Assembly: GCA_963700955.1 (NCBI GenBank)
Contig: CAVOZH010000011.1
Coordinates: forward strand, 62,001-126,000
Direction of reading: 5' to 3'
DNA: 64,000 bases
Origin: Nocardioides_C sp963700955
Lineage (GTDB): Bacteria; Actinomycetota; Actinomycetes; Propionibacteriales; Nocardioidaceae
Shown: positions 24,448 to 33,663 of the stretch, piece by piece
How positions within the stretch are numbered: position 1 is the first letter of the stretch
Layout of the letters: each line of letters starts with the position of its first letter
Translations under genes and position numbers: made by a program
Notes under the pieces: model-generated
The model's database searches: none
Told to the model about the DNA's origin: nothing
The model's input: only the letters and a program-made list of their open reading frames with translations

Positions 24448-25977
24448 TCAGCCTCGCTTCTGCTGGTGTCGTGCCCTGCGGAGCCGGCGGCCGAGGGCGG
24501 TCGTCGCGGCGACAGCACCGGCGCTCTCGACCCACAGCCTCGGGTTCGTTCTCTCCGGTTGCCTGAAGGCCGACAGTGGCATCAGCTCGAAGTGAACTGC
24601 CGTGGCTCCCGATTCAGGTTCGCGGCTGAACACGACGGGGAAGGCGCCGAGCCCGAACTCGGAGAGGTCGATCTGGAACGCGTACGGGTCCGTGTCGTCG
24701 TCAGGGTGCAGCGGGAAGCCCCGGTACAGAACTGGTACCGGAGACAGGAAGCGAAGGACGAGCTGACCACGGCGCACGAAGACCTCGGCCCCAACGCCCA
24801 TTGCGGCTCTCACACGGGTGTCCGTGAGCGGACCGGGCAGGTAGTACCAACCGCAGATGTCACTCCAGATCTCGGGACGTTGCGGAACGTTGGTGCGGAT
24901 CACCTCGTCGGGGACGCCGAGCAGGTGGTTGAGGAGACTCGACAGCTCAGACGGCAGCCAGAACCCTCCACCGCGAGTCCCGTTGGTGAAGGCCATGACA
25001 CCGATCCCGTCGTCGGGTGCCACGAGGATCTGCGAGTCGAAGCCAGGGATGACCCCCTGGTGCTCGACCACGGGATGCCCGCCCGCGTTGCGGCGCCAGA
25101 ATGCCAGCCCCATGCCCGGTATCCGGGGATGAGGCTGGTACTGGGCCGCGAACATGGTGGCGAGCGTGGCGGGCTTGAGCACCGCGCCGTGCGCGTTGGC
25201 GCCGCCGCCCATGAGCGCCGCCAGGTAGCGGGCCATGTCCCTGGGTGTGGAGTTGGCGTTGGTGGCTCCCGCCGTCACCCAGCCACGCTCCGGGACCGCC
25301 CTGACGCCACTGGAGCGCAACGTGTATCCAGTTGCGAGCCGTGACTGGTCCAGCGCGGATCGGACGAGGCTGGTGTCCGCCATGCCGAGCGGCTCGAAGA
25401 CGTGCTCGCGAAGGTAGCGGTCCAAGGACGTACCAGTCACGTCCTCGACGATCTGGCCGAGCGTCGAGGGCCCGTGGTCGCCGTACCGGAACCGGGTGCC
25501 CGGCTCCGCGTCGAGGCGCAGACCCCCTCCGTAGTACTCGGTGAGGGAAGGCACCCGCCGTCCCACCTTCACGCTCTCGCCGAAGTCCCGCCGGAGCATG
25601 CCGGAGCGGGGCACCTGCTCGCCGATCCCGGCGGTGTGGGTCATCAGGTGTCGTGCCGTCGGAGGCCGCCAGCCGGCCTTCGCGGGAACCAGCTGGTAGG
25701 CGCGAAGATAGTCGTTGGCGGGCGCGTCGACGTCGACCAGTCCCTGCTCCCAGAGCTGCATCACAGCGACCGCCGTGAAGGTCTTGGTGATGGAGGCGAC
25801 CCGGAAGATCGTGTCCTCGCCGACGGGGCGGCTCGACGCCACGTCGGCGAGGCCGTGTCCGTGGAAGAACTCCAGCGACCCTTCGCGCACCACTCCCAGT
25901 GCGAAACCAACGGCCGGCCGGCGGTTGAGGATCTCCTCGACTCTGGCCTTCAATCCGAGTTCACCGATCTCGGGCAT
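24448..25977 (-). CDS. Serine hydrolase, class C beta-lactamase fold
   Basis: 509 aa. Nucleophile S62 in the SxxK motif SITK, followed by the YGDHGPST tyrosine motif and an HQG segment that stands for the third box (GGHPVVEHQGVIPGFDSQ). Members include esterases, D-aminopeptidases and beta-lactamases. A C-terminal domain of about 150 residues follows. No signal peptide was seen at MPEIGELGLKARVEEI, so it should be cytoplasmic. GGCGGAGGG before the ATG. Coupled to the ligase gene, which hints that they act on one metabolite: hydrolysis and activation of an acyl group. Confidence 0.85.
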   Translation of the reverse strand: MPEIGELGLKARVEEILNRRPAVGFALGVVREGSLEFFHGHGLADVASSRPVGEDTIFRVASITKTFTAVAVMQLWEQGLVDVDAPANDYLRAYQLVPAKAGWRPPTARHLMTHTAGIGEQVPRSGMLRRDFGESVKVGRRVPSLTEYYGGGLRLDAEPGTRFRYGDHGPSTLGQIVEDVTGTSLDRYLREHVFEPLGMADTSLVRSALDQSRLATGYTLRSSGVRAVPERGWVTAGATNANSTPRDMARYLAALMGGGANAHGAVLKPATLATMFAAQYQPHPRIPGMGLAFWRRNAGGHPVVEHQGVIPGFDSQILVAPDDGIGVMAFTNGTRGGGFWLPSELSSLLNHLLGVPDEVIRTNVPQRPEIWSDICGWYYLPGPLTDTRVRAAMGVGAEVFVRRGQLVLRFLSPVPVLYRGFPLHPDDDTDPYAFQIDLSEFGLGAFPVVFSREPESGATAVHFELMPLSAFRQPERTNPRLWVESAGAVAATTALGRRLRRARHQQKRG

Positions 25978-26125
25978 GGTTCGCCCTCCGCCCAGCTCTC
26001 CGAGGTCCCGCGAGTTCCCTGACGGGAGGACCTGACACCGATTCTGCGCCCCGCGCGGTGAGGTCGTGAAGAGCACGAACGGGAGCCGCCTCCGGGGACC
26101 TTGGACCCCTGGAGCTGCACCCCGT

Positions 26126-27448
26126 TCAGCGAAGAGGCCTGCTGGCGCGCCCCCGATTGGCTCCGTGGACAGCGCTCCGATCGCGGCCGTGACCACCGTG
26201 CCAGTCCAGACACAAGACGGTCGCGTCGTCGATGAGGACTCCCCCTGCCGCGTCGAGAACGCGGTCGGCCAAAGCGCGAACCGCCTCTCGCGGGTGAAGC
26301 ACCCGGGTCTCTCTGATCGCATGCAGGAGGTCGAGACCGGCGGCATGGCGCTCGAGCATGCCGTCCGTCACGAAGACGAACCGGTCGCCTGGTTCCAACG
26401 TGACATGGCTGTCGCGATAGGCGGTGTCGGGGAACATTCCCAGTGGGAGATCCACGGGCAGGTCGACAGTGGTGACGTGTGAACCCCGTGCGAGGTACGG
26501 AGCAACGTGTCCGGCATTGACCAGCTGCATTGTTCCGGTGCGCAGGTCGAGGCGGCCGATCAGTCCCGTTACGAAGTCCTCGATACCGCTGCTGGCTGCA
26601 TGCTCGGCCAGGGCTTGGTTGGCTGAGCCGACCTGGTCGAGCAGCGACGCGCCCACGTTGCGCGTATTCCGCAGGCTTCCCACACACAGCGTGGCATTCA
26701 GGGCGGCAGCCACGCCGTGACCCATGGCGTCAGTTATCGACAGGTGAAGCACGTCGCGCGCCAGGCTGAAGTCGAACGTATCGCCGGCGATGGCCGCTGC
26801 CGGCTCCAGCCAGCCCGCGAGGGTGAACGCCCCAGCCTCACAGGTCTGCGGTCCGGCAAGGAGCCGGTGTTGGATCTCCGCGGACAGGCTCAGAGGTCGA
26901 GTGCGCTGTCCCCACTCATACAGATCGGTGTGTCGCCGATTGGCGATCACCACGAAAGCCAACAGGTGCGCGAGCTGGGCGATCTCAGCCACCGTCTGGT
27001 GGTCGGGTTCGTCGGGGAGAAACAGCTCCAGGAGACCGATGGCCTCGCCACGCTCGGTCACAGGCGCGAGAACCCGCCACTGGTCGGGCCGTCGTCCGGA
27101 TCCCGCAAGCGTTCCCCGGGACTCGAACACCTGCACGTGCTGAGTGCGCACCACCTGCTCTTCCGGCCCCCCGTCGAAGGGCATCACCGTCGCGGACTCT
27201 TCCTCCTCGCGACGTTCCCCGCTCCCGATCAGTTCGGTGCTGTCTGTCTCCTCGGCGGTCTGCCGCGGGATGTGTGCGAGACGGACCAGAGCCCGCCCTG
27301 AAAGGTCGGCGATGAGGAACGAGACGGTCGTAGCCTGGAACGCCAGGGCCAGCTCGCGGGTGACCGACTCGACAGCCTCGACCGGCGAGGCGGCCTCTGC
27401 GGCCCCAAGCACGCTTCCCAGGGCCCTTTGGCCCCTTCCCGGCTCCAT
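26126..27448 (-). CDS. GAF plus SpoIIE-type PP2C phosphatase
   Basis: 440 aa. Residues about 15-190 form a GAF-like sensor (ALAFQATTVSFLIADLSG, WRVLAPVTERGEAIGLLELF). Residues about 210-430 are a PPM/SpoIIE phosphatase with metal ligands in AGDTFDF, ITDAMGHGVAAA, FVFVTDGMLE and IDDATVLCL. It should dephosphorylate an anti-sigma antagonist. No STAS or RsbW gene is adjacent, but a related ATPase gene lies at 61845. The frame runs open upstream over the divergent gene; I chose the ATG at 27448, whose ribosome site is weak. Confidence 0.86.
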   Translation of the reverse strand: MEPGRGQRALGSVLGAAEAASPVEAVESVTRELALAFQATTVSFLIADLSGRALVRLAHIPRQTAEETDSTELIGSGERREEEESATVMPFDGGPEEQVVRTQHVQVFESRGTLAGSGRRPDQWRVLAPVTERGEAIGLLELFLPDEPDHQTVAEIAQLAHLLAFVVIANRRHTDLYEWGQRTRPLSLSAEIQHRLLAGPQTCEAGAFTLAGWLEPAAAIAGDTFDFSLARDVLHLSITDAMGHGVAAALNATLCVGSLRNTRNVGASLLDQVGSANQALAEHAASSGIEDFVTGLIGRLDLRTGTMQLVNAGHVAPYLARGSHVTTVDLPVDLPLGMFPDTAYRDSHVTLEPGDRFVFVTDGMLERHAAGLDLLHAIRETRVLHPREAVRALADRVLDAAGGVLIDDATVLCLDWHGGHGRDRSAVHGANRGRASRPLR

Positions 27449-27557
27449 TGCCGGAGCATATTCGTCGCGATGCCCGCCGCCCAGGGACCATCGACCTGTC
27501 CCTGATCCGTGCACCGCTAGATCCTGGAGATCGCCTCCGCCGTGTTCCGGCGGTGCA

Positions 27558-29153
27558 ATGCTGGGGAGCATGGCCGGTCTTTCGGCCCTGAGGGTACCGC
27601 TTCGGTGGCGGGTGATGACGTTGCTCGTCCTGCTTGCCACGTTGAACGTGACGTTCACTGCGCTGACCCGGAGCGAGATCGCACACGTGACCGAGCTGGA
27701 CCGGGTCCAGGCCGGTCTGGTCGCGGCTGTTCGAGTGGAGGAGCGGCTGCAGGTTGCCAGGGACAACCAGGTCCTGGCGATCCGCGCATTTGCGCTGACC
27801 GGCGACGAGGGGTTCCTCAGCGATTACCAGGCGCAGCGGCGCGATGAACGTCAACGACGTCTTCGGCTGGTCACTCTGCTGCGGCAGGAGCCTGCTCTGC
27901 TCAGGAGCACGCTCGAGGCCAAGGACGCGATGGCTGCCTGGCAGCAACAGCTGGCCGACCCGGTGATCCGGGCGGCCGCGGACGAGCGAGCGCGGCTGGG
28001 AGCCCGACTGGTCGCGAGCGTTGGAGAGCCGCTGTTCGATCGGGTGCGCAGTGCAGCCGACAGTCTGGTGCACGGGCTGGATGCGCGCCAGAAGGAGACC
28101 ATCTCCTCGGTTCAGGCGGCTCGGGGGCGGTTGAACCAGCAGCTGCTGAGCATGTCCTCTCTGAGTCTCCTGGTGATCGCCGGATCGGTCTGGGCCATGC
28201 GCCGGTGGATCACCGTTCCTGTCGCCACGCTTTCGACGCAGGCCGAACGTGTCGCCGGCGGGGACCTCGACGCCCACATCCAGGGAGTCGGCCCGGCGGA
28301 GTTCGAGACGATAGGCAAGAACATGGAACGCATGCGCCGGCGGATCGTGAACGAGCTGCGAGCAACGACGCAGGCGATCGAAGGGTTGGAACAAGGTGCT
28401 CCGCTGGTGTCGAGCATGCGCGCCCAGCTGCGGGCCGGCACCACGTCCGATCTGCCGGCGGGTCTGCACGTGTCGGCGACGCTTGAACCGGCACAGGGCG
28501 TCCTCGCCGGCGACTGGTATGACGTCGTCAGGATCGACGAGGACCGCGCTGCTGTCCTGGTGGTGGACGTGTCCGGGCACGGCGAGGAGGCGGGACTTCG
28601 CGCTTTGTGGCTGAAACACCTGCTGGTGCCGGCGGTTCGGATGGGATTCGAGCCCGGCGAGGCTCTCAACTGGGTGGCCGGGGAGATCGGCGACACAGGC
28701 GAGTGGTTCGCCACGTGCGTGGTCATCGAGGTCGATGCCTCGACCGGAGCATGCCGCTACGCCAACGCCGGCCACCCCCCGCCGCTGCTGCTCGGCCCCG
28801 ATCGGGTCGACGAGCTCTCGGTAACCGGACCGCTGTTCGGGCCGCTACCAGGGCAACGCTGGCGCACCGGCGAGACCTCTCTCGGCCCGGGGCAGATCCT
28901 GGTCGCCTACACCGATGGGATCACCGAGGCCCGCAACGCCGCGGGAGAGGAGTTCGGCGACGAACGTCTCATGTCCTGCCTCCGCGCCGCCGCTCCCGAC
29001 GACGCCTGCACGCTCACCGAGGACGTCATGAACACTGTGCACGTTTTCGGGTCCGAGCGCCTCAAGGACGACGCCACCCTGGCAGTGGTCACCTACAGCA
29101 GCTCCGACCGCGCGGCCAAGCACGGGGACGCCGGCCGGCTCCGGGCTTCCTAG
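27558..29153 (+). CDS. CHASE3-HAMP-SpoIIE phosphatase, membrane-bound
   Basis: 531 aa. Helices at about 15-35 and 195-215 flank a roughly 160-residue external CHASE3-like helical sensor (RDNQVLAIRAFALTGDEGFL). HAMP follows (RWITVPVATLSTQAERVAGG), then a linker and the PPM phosphatase with LAGDWYDV, VVDVSGHGEEAG, TGEWFATCVV and LVAYTDGITEA, and DDATLAVV at the end. It senses an outside or membrane signal and dephosphorylates an antagonist. Divergent from the GAF phosphatase with 109 bp between starts. A stem-loop (CCGCC/GGCGG) sits just before the ATG at 27558. Confidence 0.9.
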   Translation: MLGSMAGLSALRVPLRWRVMTLLVLLATLNVTFTALTRSEIAHVTELDRVQAGLVAAVRVEERLQVARDNQVLAIRAFALTGDEGFLSDYQAQRRDERQRRLRLVTLLRQEPALLRSTLEAKDAMAAWQQQLADPVIRAAADERARLGARLVASVGEPLFDRVRSAADSLVHGLDARQKETISSVQAARGRLNQQLLSMSSLSLLVIAGSVWAMRRWITVPVATLSTQAERVAGGDLDAHIQGVGPAEFETIGKNMERMRRRIVNELRATTQAIEGLEQGAPLVSSMRAQLRAGTTSDLPAGLHVSATLEPAQGVLAGDWYDVVRIDEDRAAVLVVDVSGHGEEAGLRALWLKHLLVPAVRMGFEPGEALNWVAGEIGDTGEWFATCVVIEVDASTGACRYANAGHPPPLLLGPDRVDELSVTGPLFGPLPGQRWRTGETSLGPGQILVAYTDGITEARNAAGEEFGDERLMSCLRAAAPDDACTLTEDVMNTVHVFGSERLKDDATLAVVTYSSSDRAAKHGDAGRLRAS

Positions 29154-29244
29154 CAGTGCGGCGGACGCGACCACCCGTTTCGGTCATTCACCGCGCGGGA
29201 ATACTCCGCTGGTCTGCGAACGGGGCCGAGGTGGAGGTGTCTGC

Positions 29245-29469
29245 GTGTTCATGTCCCGGTACATGCCGTGCTCGGAGTGCGGCGCGAGCGTCGAGCGCTC
29301 GGAGGAGGCCGCGCACCGGTGCGACCCCGAACGACTGGCGGAGTTCAAGGCGTTCGGGATGCGAGACGAGGTGGCCCAGCTCGAGACGAGGATCAACGAC
29401 TTCCTGGGCAGCCCCCTCGGCCGGTTCGAGATCTGGGAGGCCGCCCGCCACGTACGCCGGACCGCCTGA
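29245..29469 (+). CDS. Small zinc-ribbon-like protein
   Basis: 74 aa. CSECG with HRC about 15 residues later (YMPCSECGASVERSEEAAHR) could bind one zinc ion. The rest is helical (ARHVRRTA end). GGAGGT is 6 nt before the GTG at 29245; an ATG two codons on is possible. Family not known to me; it looks like conserved actinobacterial hypotheticals. Confidence 0.6.
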   Translation: MFMSRYMPCSECGASVERSEEAAHRCDPERLAEFKAFGMRDEVAQLETRINDFLGSPLGRFEIWEAARHVRRTA

Positions 29470-29549
29470 CCCAGGCCAGACAGCATCGAGAGTCACCGCC
29501 TGCCCGGGCCGTCTGGGGTGGTGAACGGACGACCAGGCGGTAAGTTGGC

Positions 29550-29575
29550 CTCACATAGACAGATGTCGATGTGAG
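29550..29575. promoter_or_regulatory. ArsR-like operator of arsM
   Basis: Arms CTCACATAGAC and GTCGATGTGAG around AGAT form an inverted repeat with one mismatch. The inner ATAGAC..GTCGAT shape matches known actinobacterial ArsR boxes. It runs into the ribosome site GAGGAG of arsM, so a bound repressor would block transcription. Confidence 0.65.
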
Positions 29576-29584
29576 GAGTAGGCC

Positions 29585-30400
29585 ATGGCAGACCCAGAGA
29601 CTCGTGAGCAGGTTCGAGCCCGGTACGCCGCGGCTGCGACCGCCGTGGCCGGAGCGACCGGGCACACCGCCCTGGAGATCGTGGACGCAGACCAGTGCTG
29701 CGCCCCCTCGTCGGGCGCCGGCGGGGCGACCGATTCCTGCTGTTCCGAGACCGTCGAGGTTGGTCCGGTCTTCGGCGCCGGCCTGTACTCCGCCGGCGAG
29801 CAGGGGGAGCTCCCTGTCGAGGCGGTCGCGGCCAGCCTTGGCTGCGGAAACCCGATGATGGTGGCCGAGCTCCGACAGGGCGAGAAGGTCCTCGACCTCG
29901 GCTCGGGCGGCGGGATCGACGTACTGCTGTCAGCCCGCCGCGTCGGCGATTCCGGCTACGCCTACGGCGTCGACATGACCGACGAGATGCTCGACCTCGC
30001 GCGCGCGAACGCGGCGAAGGCGGGCGTCGGCAACGTGGAGTTCATCAAGGGCGTCATCGAGGACATCCCGCTGCCGGACGGTGCGGTCGACGTCGTGATC
30101 TCCAACTGCGTGATCAACCTGTCCACCGACAAGCCGGCGGTCCTCGCCGAGATGTTCCGGGTTCTCGTCCCCGGCGGGCGCATAGGCATCTCCGACGTCG
30201 TCGCCGAGGACCACCTCACTCCCGCCGACCGCGCCGAACGGGGTTCCTTCGTCGGCTGCATCGCGGGAGCCCTGTCCCGCAGCGAGTACGTCGAAGGGCT
30301 GGCCGCTGTGGGGTTCGCCGACGCCGAGGTCACGTTCACCCACGAGGCCGCGCCCGGCATGCACGGCGCCATCATCCGTGCACGCAAGCCGACGGCCTGA
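29585..30400 (+). CDS. arsM: Arsenite S-adenosylmethionine methyltransferase
   Basis: 271-aa cytoplasmic enzyme that methylates As(III). SAM site VLDLGSGGGIDVLLSARRVG (around residues 101-120), then YGVDMTDEML. The arsenic-binding cysteines of the family are seen in VISNCVINLS and FVGCIAGALS, and the N-terminus has extra cysteine pairs (DQCCAPSS, DSCCSE). The first two form a known ArsM motif set. It stands alone, with an ArsR-like operator overlapping its ribosome site, but no arsR, acr3 or arsC within 10 kb. GAGGAG upstream. Confidence 0.93.
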   Translation: MADPETREQVRARYAAAATAVAGATGHTALEIVDADQCCAPSSGAGGATDSCCSETVEVGPVFGAGLYSAGEQGELPVEAVAASLGCGNPMMVAELRQGEKVLDLGSGGGIDVLLSARRVGDSGYAYGVDMTDEMLDLARANAAKAGVGNVEFIKGVIEDIPLPDGAVDVVISNCVINLSTDKPAVLAEMFRVLVPGGRIGISDVVAEDHLTPADRAERGSFVGCIAGALSRSEYVEGLAAVGFADAEVTFTHEAAPGMHGAIIRARKPTA

Positions 30401-30448
30401 CCCGCCAGAAGGCGCGGCAGGCGATGCCGGGTCAGAGGGTCCAGCGCG

Positions 30449-31504
30449 TCACGCGGGGTAGACGGTGACCTCGCTGGCCTTGACCACGAAGTAGACCCGT
30501 GCGCCTGGTTCGAGGTGCAGGTCCGCCACGGCAGCCGCCGTGATGTCGGCGCTGAGCTCGTCAGCGCGGACGCGGATCTGGTCACCGAGTGGTTCGAGCT
30601 CGGTGACGGTGACGTCGATGACGTTGCGGGGGCTGCCACCCGGGGGATGCTGGAACACACCGACGGCGCTCGGTCGGAAGACGGCAACCGCGGACTCCCC
30701 CGGCCTGCAGGGGAGCTTGGCGTGCCCCTCGATCCACCGGCCGCCGCCGTCGCGGACGCCGTCACCTTCCGCAAACCCGCGCATCATGTTCAGTCCGGCG
30801 ATCCTGGCCCCGAACGGACTGCGCGGACGCGACAGCACGTGAGCCGTCTCTCCTTGCTCGAGCACCTTCCCGCCCTCGACCACGATCACCCGGTCGGCGA
30901 GCAGGAGTGCGTCGAGGACGTCGTGGGTGACGAGGACCGCCGTACGACGAGCGAGAACACGCCGCAGCATCTGGCGCAGAGCCGGTGCGGCCCCGACGTC
31001 CAGGGCGGCCATCGGCTCGTCGAGGAGCAGCAGTCGTGGTTCCGCGGCCAGCGCCCTGGCAACCGCGATGCGCTGGGCCTGCCCCCCTGACAGCTGCGCG
31101 GGCTTGCGGCCCGCCAGCTCGCTCGCGTCGACCTCCTCGAGCCATTTCCCCGCCTTGGCACGGGCCTGCGATCGCGAAGCACCGGTGCTACGCGGCCCGA
31201 AGGCGACGTTGTCGGTGGCGCTGAGGTGGGGGAAGAGCAGAGGTTCCTGCGCCAGCAGCGCCACGCCACGGGCGTGGGGCGGCACCCAGGTGTCCGAACG
31301 GCCGGGTGTCCCCACGTCGAAGAGCACGCGTCCGTCGAGCCTGGCGAACCCACGATCCGGCCGCAGCAGCCCGGCGATGATGCCCAGGAGGCTCGACTTG
31401 CCCGCTCCGTTCGGCCCGAGGACGGCGACGATCTCGCCGTCGTCGACTCGCATGCCGACCTCGAGGTGACGGTCGTCGAGGGCTGCCTCGAGCTCCAGGG
31501 TCAC
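30449..31504 (-). CDS. modC: Molybdate ABC transporter ATP-binding protein ModC
   Basis: 351 aa. Walker A GPNGAGKSSLL, signature LSGGQAQRIA, Walker B LLLLDEPMAALD and the switch VLVTHDVLDAL. A C-terminal TOBE/Mop segment (from about 285, NVIDVTVTELEPLGDQIRVR) is the molybdate-binding domain typical for ModC. Last in the operon regulator-modA-modB-modC; start overlaps the modB stop by four bases. Length normal. Confidence 0.93.
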   Translation of the reverse strand: MTLELEAALDDRHLEVGMRVDDGEIVAVLGPNGAGKSSLLGIIAGLLRPDRGFARLDGRVLFDVGTPGRSDTWVPPHARGVALLAQEPLLFPHLSATDNVAFGPRSTGASRSQARAKAGKWLEEVDASELAGRKPAQLSGGQAQRIAVARALAAEPRLLLLDEPMAALDVGAAPALRQMLRRVLARRTAVLVTHDVLDALLLADRVIVVEGGKVLEQGETAHVLSRPRSPFGARIAGLNMMRGFAEGDGVRDGGGRWIEGHAKLPCRPGESAVAVFRPSAVGVFQHPPGGSPRNVIDVTVTELEPLGDQIRVRADELSADITAAAVADLHLEPGARVYFVVKASEVTVYPA

Positions 31505-32289
31505 AGCGTGCTCCGGTTGCCACGCGCCAGCCCGACGACGAGCACCGCGACGGCGACCAGGACGAGGGAGAGAGCCACGGCCGCGTCCGGGTCGACCTCT
31601 CGTTGGAGGTAGATCTCCAAGGGAAGGGTGCGGGTCACGCCCTGGAGGCTGCCGGCGAAGGTGATCGTCGCGCCGAACTCACCCAGGGCTCGAGCGAAGG
31701 CAAGGACCGCCCCGGCGCCGAGGCCGGGGAGAACCAGCGGGAGGGTGACCCGCCGGAACACCGTCGTCGGACGCGCACCCAGGGTCGCCGCGACCGACTC
31801 GTACCGCTCCCCGGAGCTGCGCAACGCCCCCTCGAGGCTGACCACCAGGTACGGCAGCGCGACGAAGGTCTGGGCCATGACCACGGCAGTGGTGGAGAAC
31901 GCCACCTGGATGCCGAGGACCTCCAGCGACTGCCCGAGCAGCCCTCGACGCCCGAAGGTGTAGAGCAGCGCGATCCCACCGACCACGGGCGGCAGCACCA
32001 GAGGGAGCAGCACCAGCGAGCGGAGGATGTTCTGGCCCGGGAAGCTGGTCCGAGCCAGCACGAGAGCCATGGGGACGCCGAACAGCACGCAGAGCGCCGT
32101 GGCAACGGTCGAGGTGCGAAGGCTGAGCAGCAGCGCCGCGACCGACGACTCCGAGGTGATGAGGTCACCGAAGCTGCCCCAGTCGACCCTGGTGGTCATC
32201 GCCACCAGAGGGAGCGCCACGAAGACAACGCCGAGGGTTGCTGGAAGGAACACCCAGCCGGGCAGCCCGACGCCGCTTCGCCTCCCCAT
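31501..32289 (-). CDS. modB: Molybdate ABC transporter permease ModB
   Basis: 262 aa with about five or six helices. EAA loop SSGERYESVAATLGARPTTV followed by FRRVTLPLV. Starts 2 nt after the modA stop (ATG at 32289) and overlaps modC (ATGA). Distinct from CysW by its neighbours. Confidence 0.92.
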   Translation of the reverse strand: MGRRSGVGLPGWVFLPATLGVVFVALPLVAMTTRVDWGSFGDLITSESSVAALLLSLRTSTVATALCVLFGVPMALVLARTSFPGQNILRSLVLLPLVLPPVVGGIALLYTFGRRGLLGQSLEVLGIQVAFSTTAVVMAQTFVALPYLVVSLEGALRSSGERYESVAATLGARPTTVFRRVTLPLVLPGLGAGAVLAFARALGEFGATITFAGSLQGVTRTLPLEIYLQREVDPDAAVALSLVLVAVAVLVVGLARGNRSTL

Positions 32290-32291
32290 GA

Positions 32292-33068
32292 CTAGGGCTT
32301 CGCGAACCCGGCCCGGGCGAGCACCGAGTCTCCGGTGGGGCCCGTCACCAGGTCGACGAACTCCTTGGCGAGGTCAGGGTTGTTGCTGTCCGCCAGGGCC
32401 GCGATCGGGTAGGTGTTCACCGCGAACCTGGACTCCGGGAACGGCACGCCCTTCACCTGGTCGCCGGCGGCCTTCACGTCGGTGACGTACACCAGGCCGG
32501 CGTCCGCCTCGCCGGACGCGACCTTGGTGAGTACGTCGGTGACGGCCTGCTCCTCGCTGACGGGCCTGATGTCGACTCCCGCGGCCTTCTCGACGCGCTG
32601 AGACGCGGCCCCGCACGGCACCTCGGGTGCGCACAGCACGACGTCGATCCCGGCCTTGGCCAAGTCCTGCAACGACGTCACGCCTGCGGGATTGTCCGGC
32701 GGCACCACGATCTCCAGGGTGTTGGAGGCGAAGTCCACCGGGTCACCGCTGACGAGGTCATCGCCGACGGCCTTCTCCATGTTGGCCGCGTCGGCAGACG
32801 CGAAGACGTCCGCCGGGGCTCCCTGCTGAAGCTGGGCCACGAGATCGGAGGACCCGGCGAAGTTGAAGGCGACCTTCACCCCGTCGTGGGACGCCTCGAA
32901 CTTCTGGCTCAGCTCGGTGAACGGCTCGGTCAACGACGACGCGGCGTACACGGTGAGCGTGGTCTCACCGCCTCCGTCGGAGCTACCGCCCGGCGAGCCG
33001 CCTGAACCGCATGCAGCCACCGATCCCAGCAGCAGTCCGGCAGCCGCAGCCCCGGCCCACCGCCTCAT
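32292..33068 (-). CDS. modA: Molybdate-binding lipoprotein ModA
   Basis: 258 aa. Leader ends in the lipobox SVAAC. Binding-protein pieces VYAASSLTEPFTELSQKFEA, FNFAGSSDLVAQLQQGAPAD and FASADAANMEKA are the ModA hallmarks, and the later DAGLVYVTDV segment is also standard. Start overlaps the stop of the upstream HTH-TOBE gene by four bases. Confidence 0.94.
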   Translation of the reverse strand: MRRWAGAAAAGLLLGSVAACGSGGSPGGSSDGGGETTLTVYAASSLTEPFTELSQKFEASHDGVKVAFNFAGSSDLVAQLQQGAPADVFASADAANMEKAVGDDLVSGDPVDFASNTLEIVVPPDNPAGVTSLQDLAKAGIDVVLCAPEVPCGAASQRVEKAAGVDIRPVSEEQAVTDVLTKVASGEADAGLVYVTDVKAAGDQVKGVPFPESRFAVNTYPIAALADSNNPDLAKEFVDLVTGPTGDSVLARAGFAKP

Positions 33069-33469
33069 GACTCTCCCTCGGGAGTCTCGACGATGACCGT
33101 CGTCGACTTCACCACCGCTACGGCGACCGATCCCAGCTCGAGCTTGAGGTCACGCACGGCGTCGCTGCTCATCAGTGACACAACCCGAAACGGACCGCAC
33201 TGGAGCTCGACCTGGGCCATCACCGAGTCTGTGCGAATCTCGGTGACCAGGCCGACGAACCGGTTGCGCGCGGAGCTGGCCACTCCCAGAGGGTTGGGCG
33301 CGGTGTTGGCCTGCTGTCGCGCGAACATGGCGAGCTCGTAGGCGTCGATGACCTTGCGGCCCGAGGTGTCGACGACGGATTCGAGCGAACCGCTGTCGAC
33401 CAGGCGGCGCACGGTGTCGTCGCTGACACCGAGGAACGAGGCGGCCTCCCGAATCCTCATCTGCGGCAT
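33065..33469 (-). CDS. HTH-TOBE molybdate regulator, first gene of mod operon
   Basis: 134 aa. N-terminal helix-turn-helix of the MerR/excisionase type (RIREAASFLGVSDDTVRRLV), followed by a Mop/TOBE domain (about 65-130, SARNRFVGLVTEIRTDSVMA and VVAVVKSTTVIVETP style end) that binds oxyanions. This single-Mop architecture is known in ModE-like proteins of actinobacteria. It should sense molybdate and repress the operon it heads. The start could be the ATG at 33469 or three codons later. A CTCTAGAG palindrome lies just upstream. Confidence 0.85.
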   Translation of the reverse strand: MPQMRIREAASFLGVSDDTVRRLVDSGSLESVVDTSGRKVIDAYELAMFARQQANTAPNPLGVASSARNRFVGLVTEIRTDSVMAQVELQCGPFRVVSLMSSDAVRDLKLELGSVAVAVVKSTTVIVETPEGES

Positions 33470-33663
33470 AGTGAGGACTCTAGAGCAGCAACATCGGAGA
33501 TGTCAGGCGAAAGGCTCCGCGAAATGCGAGTGCGCCTCCCGTGACGGCGACCATCGCACCGGCCCCGAAACCGACAAGCAGCAGGCTGTCCCCTACCTGC
33601 CGATCTACTGTGACCCGGGGCGCCGGTCAGCGTCGATGTCACCGTGCGGCAGGGTTCTCCTTC

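Noticed and set aside
27449..27766. Longer start for the GAF phosphatase
   Set aside because: It would overlap the divergent phosphatase and has no ribosome site.
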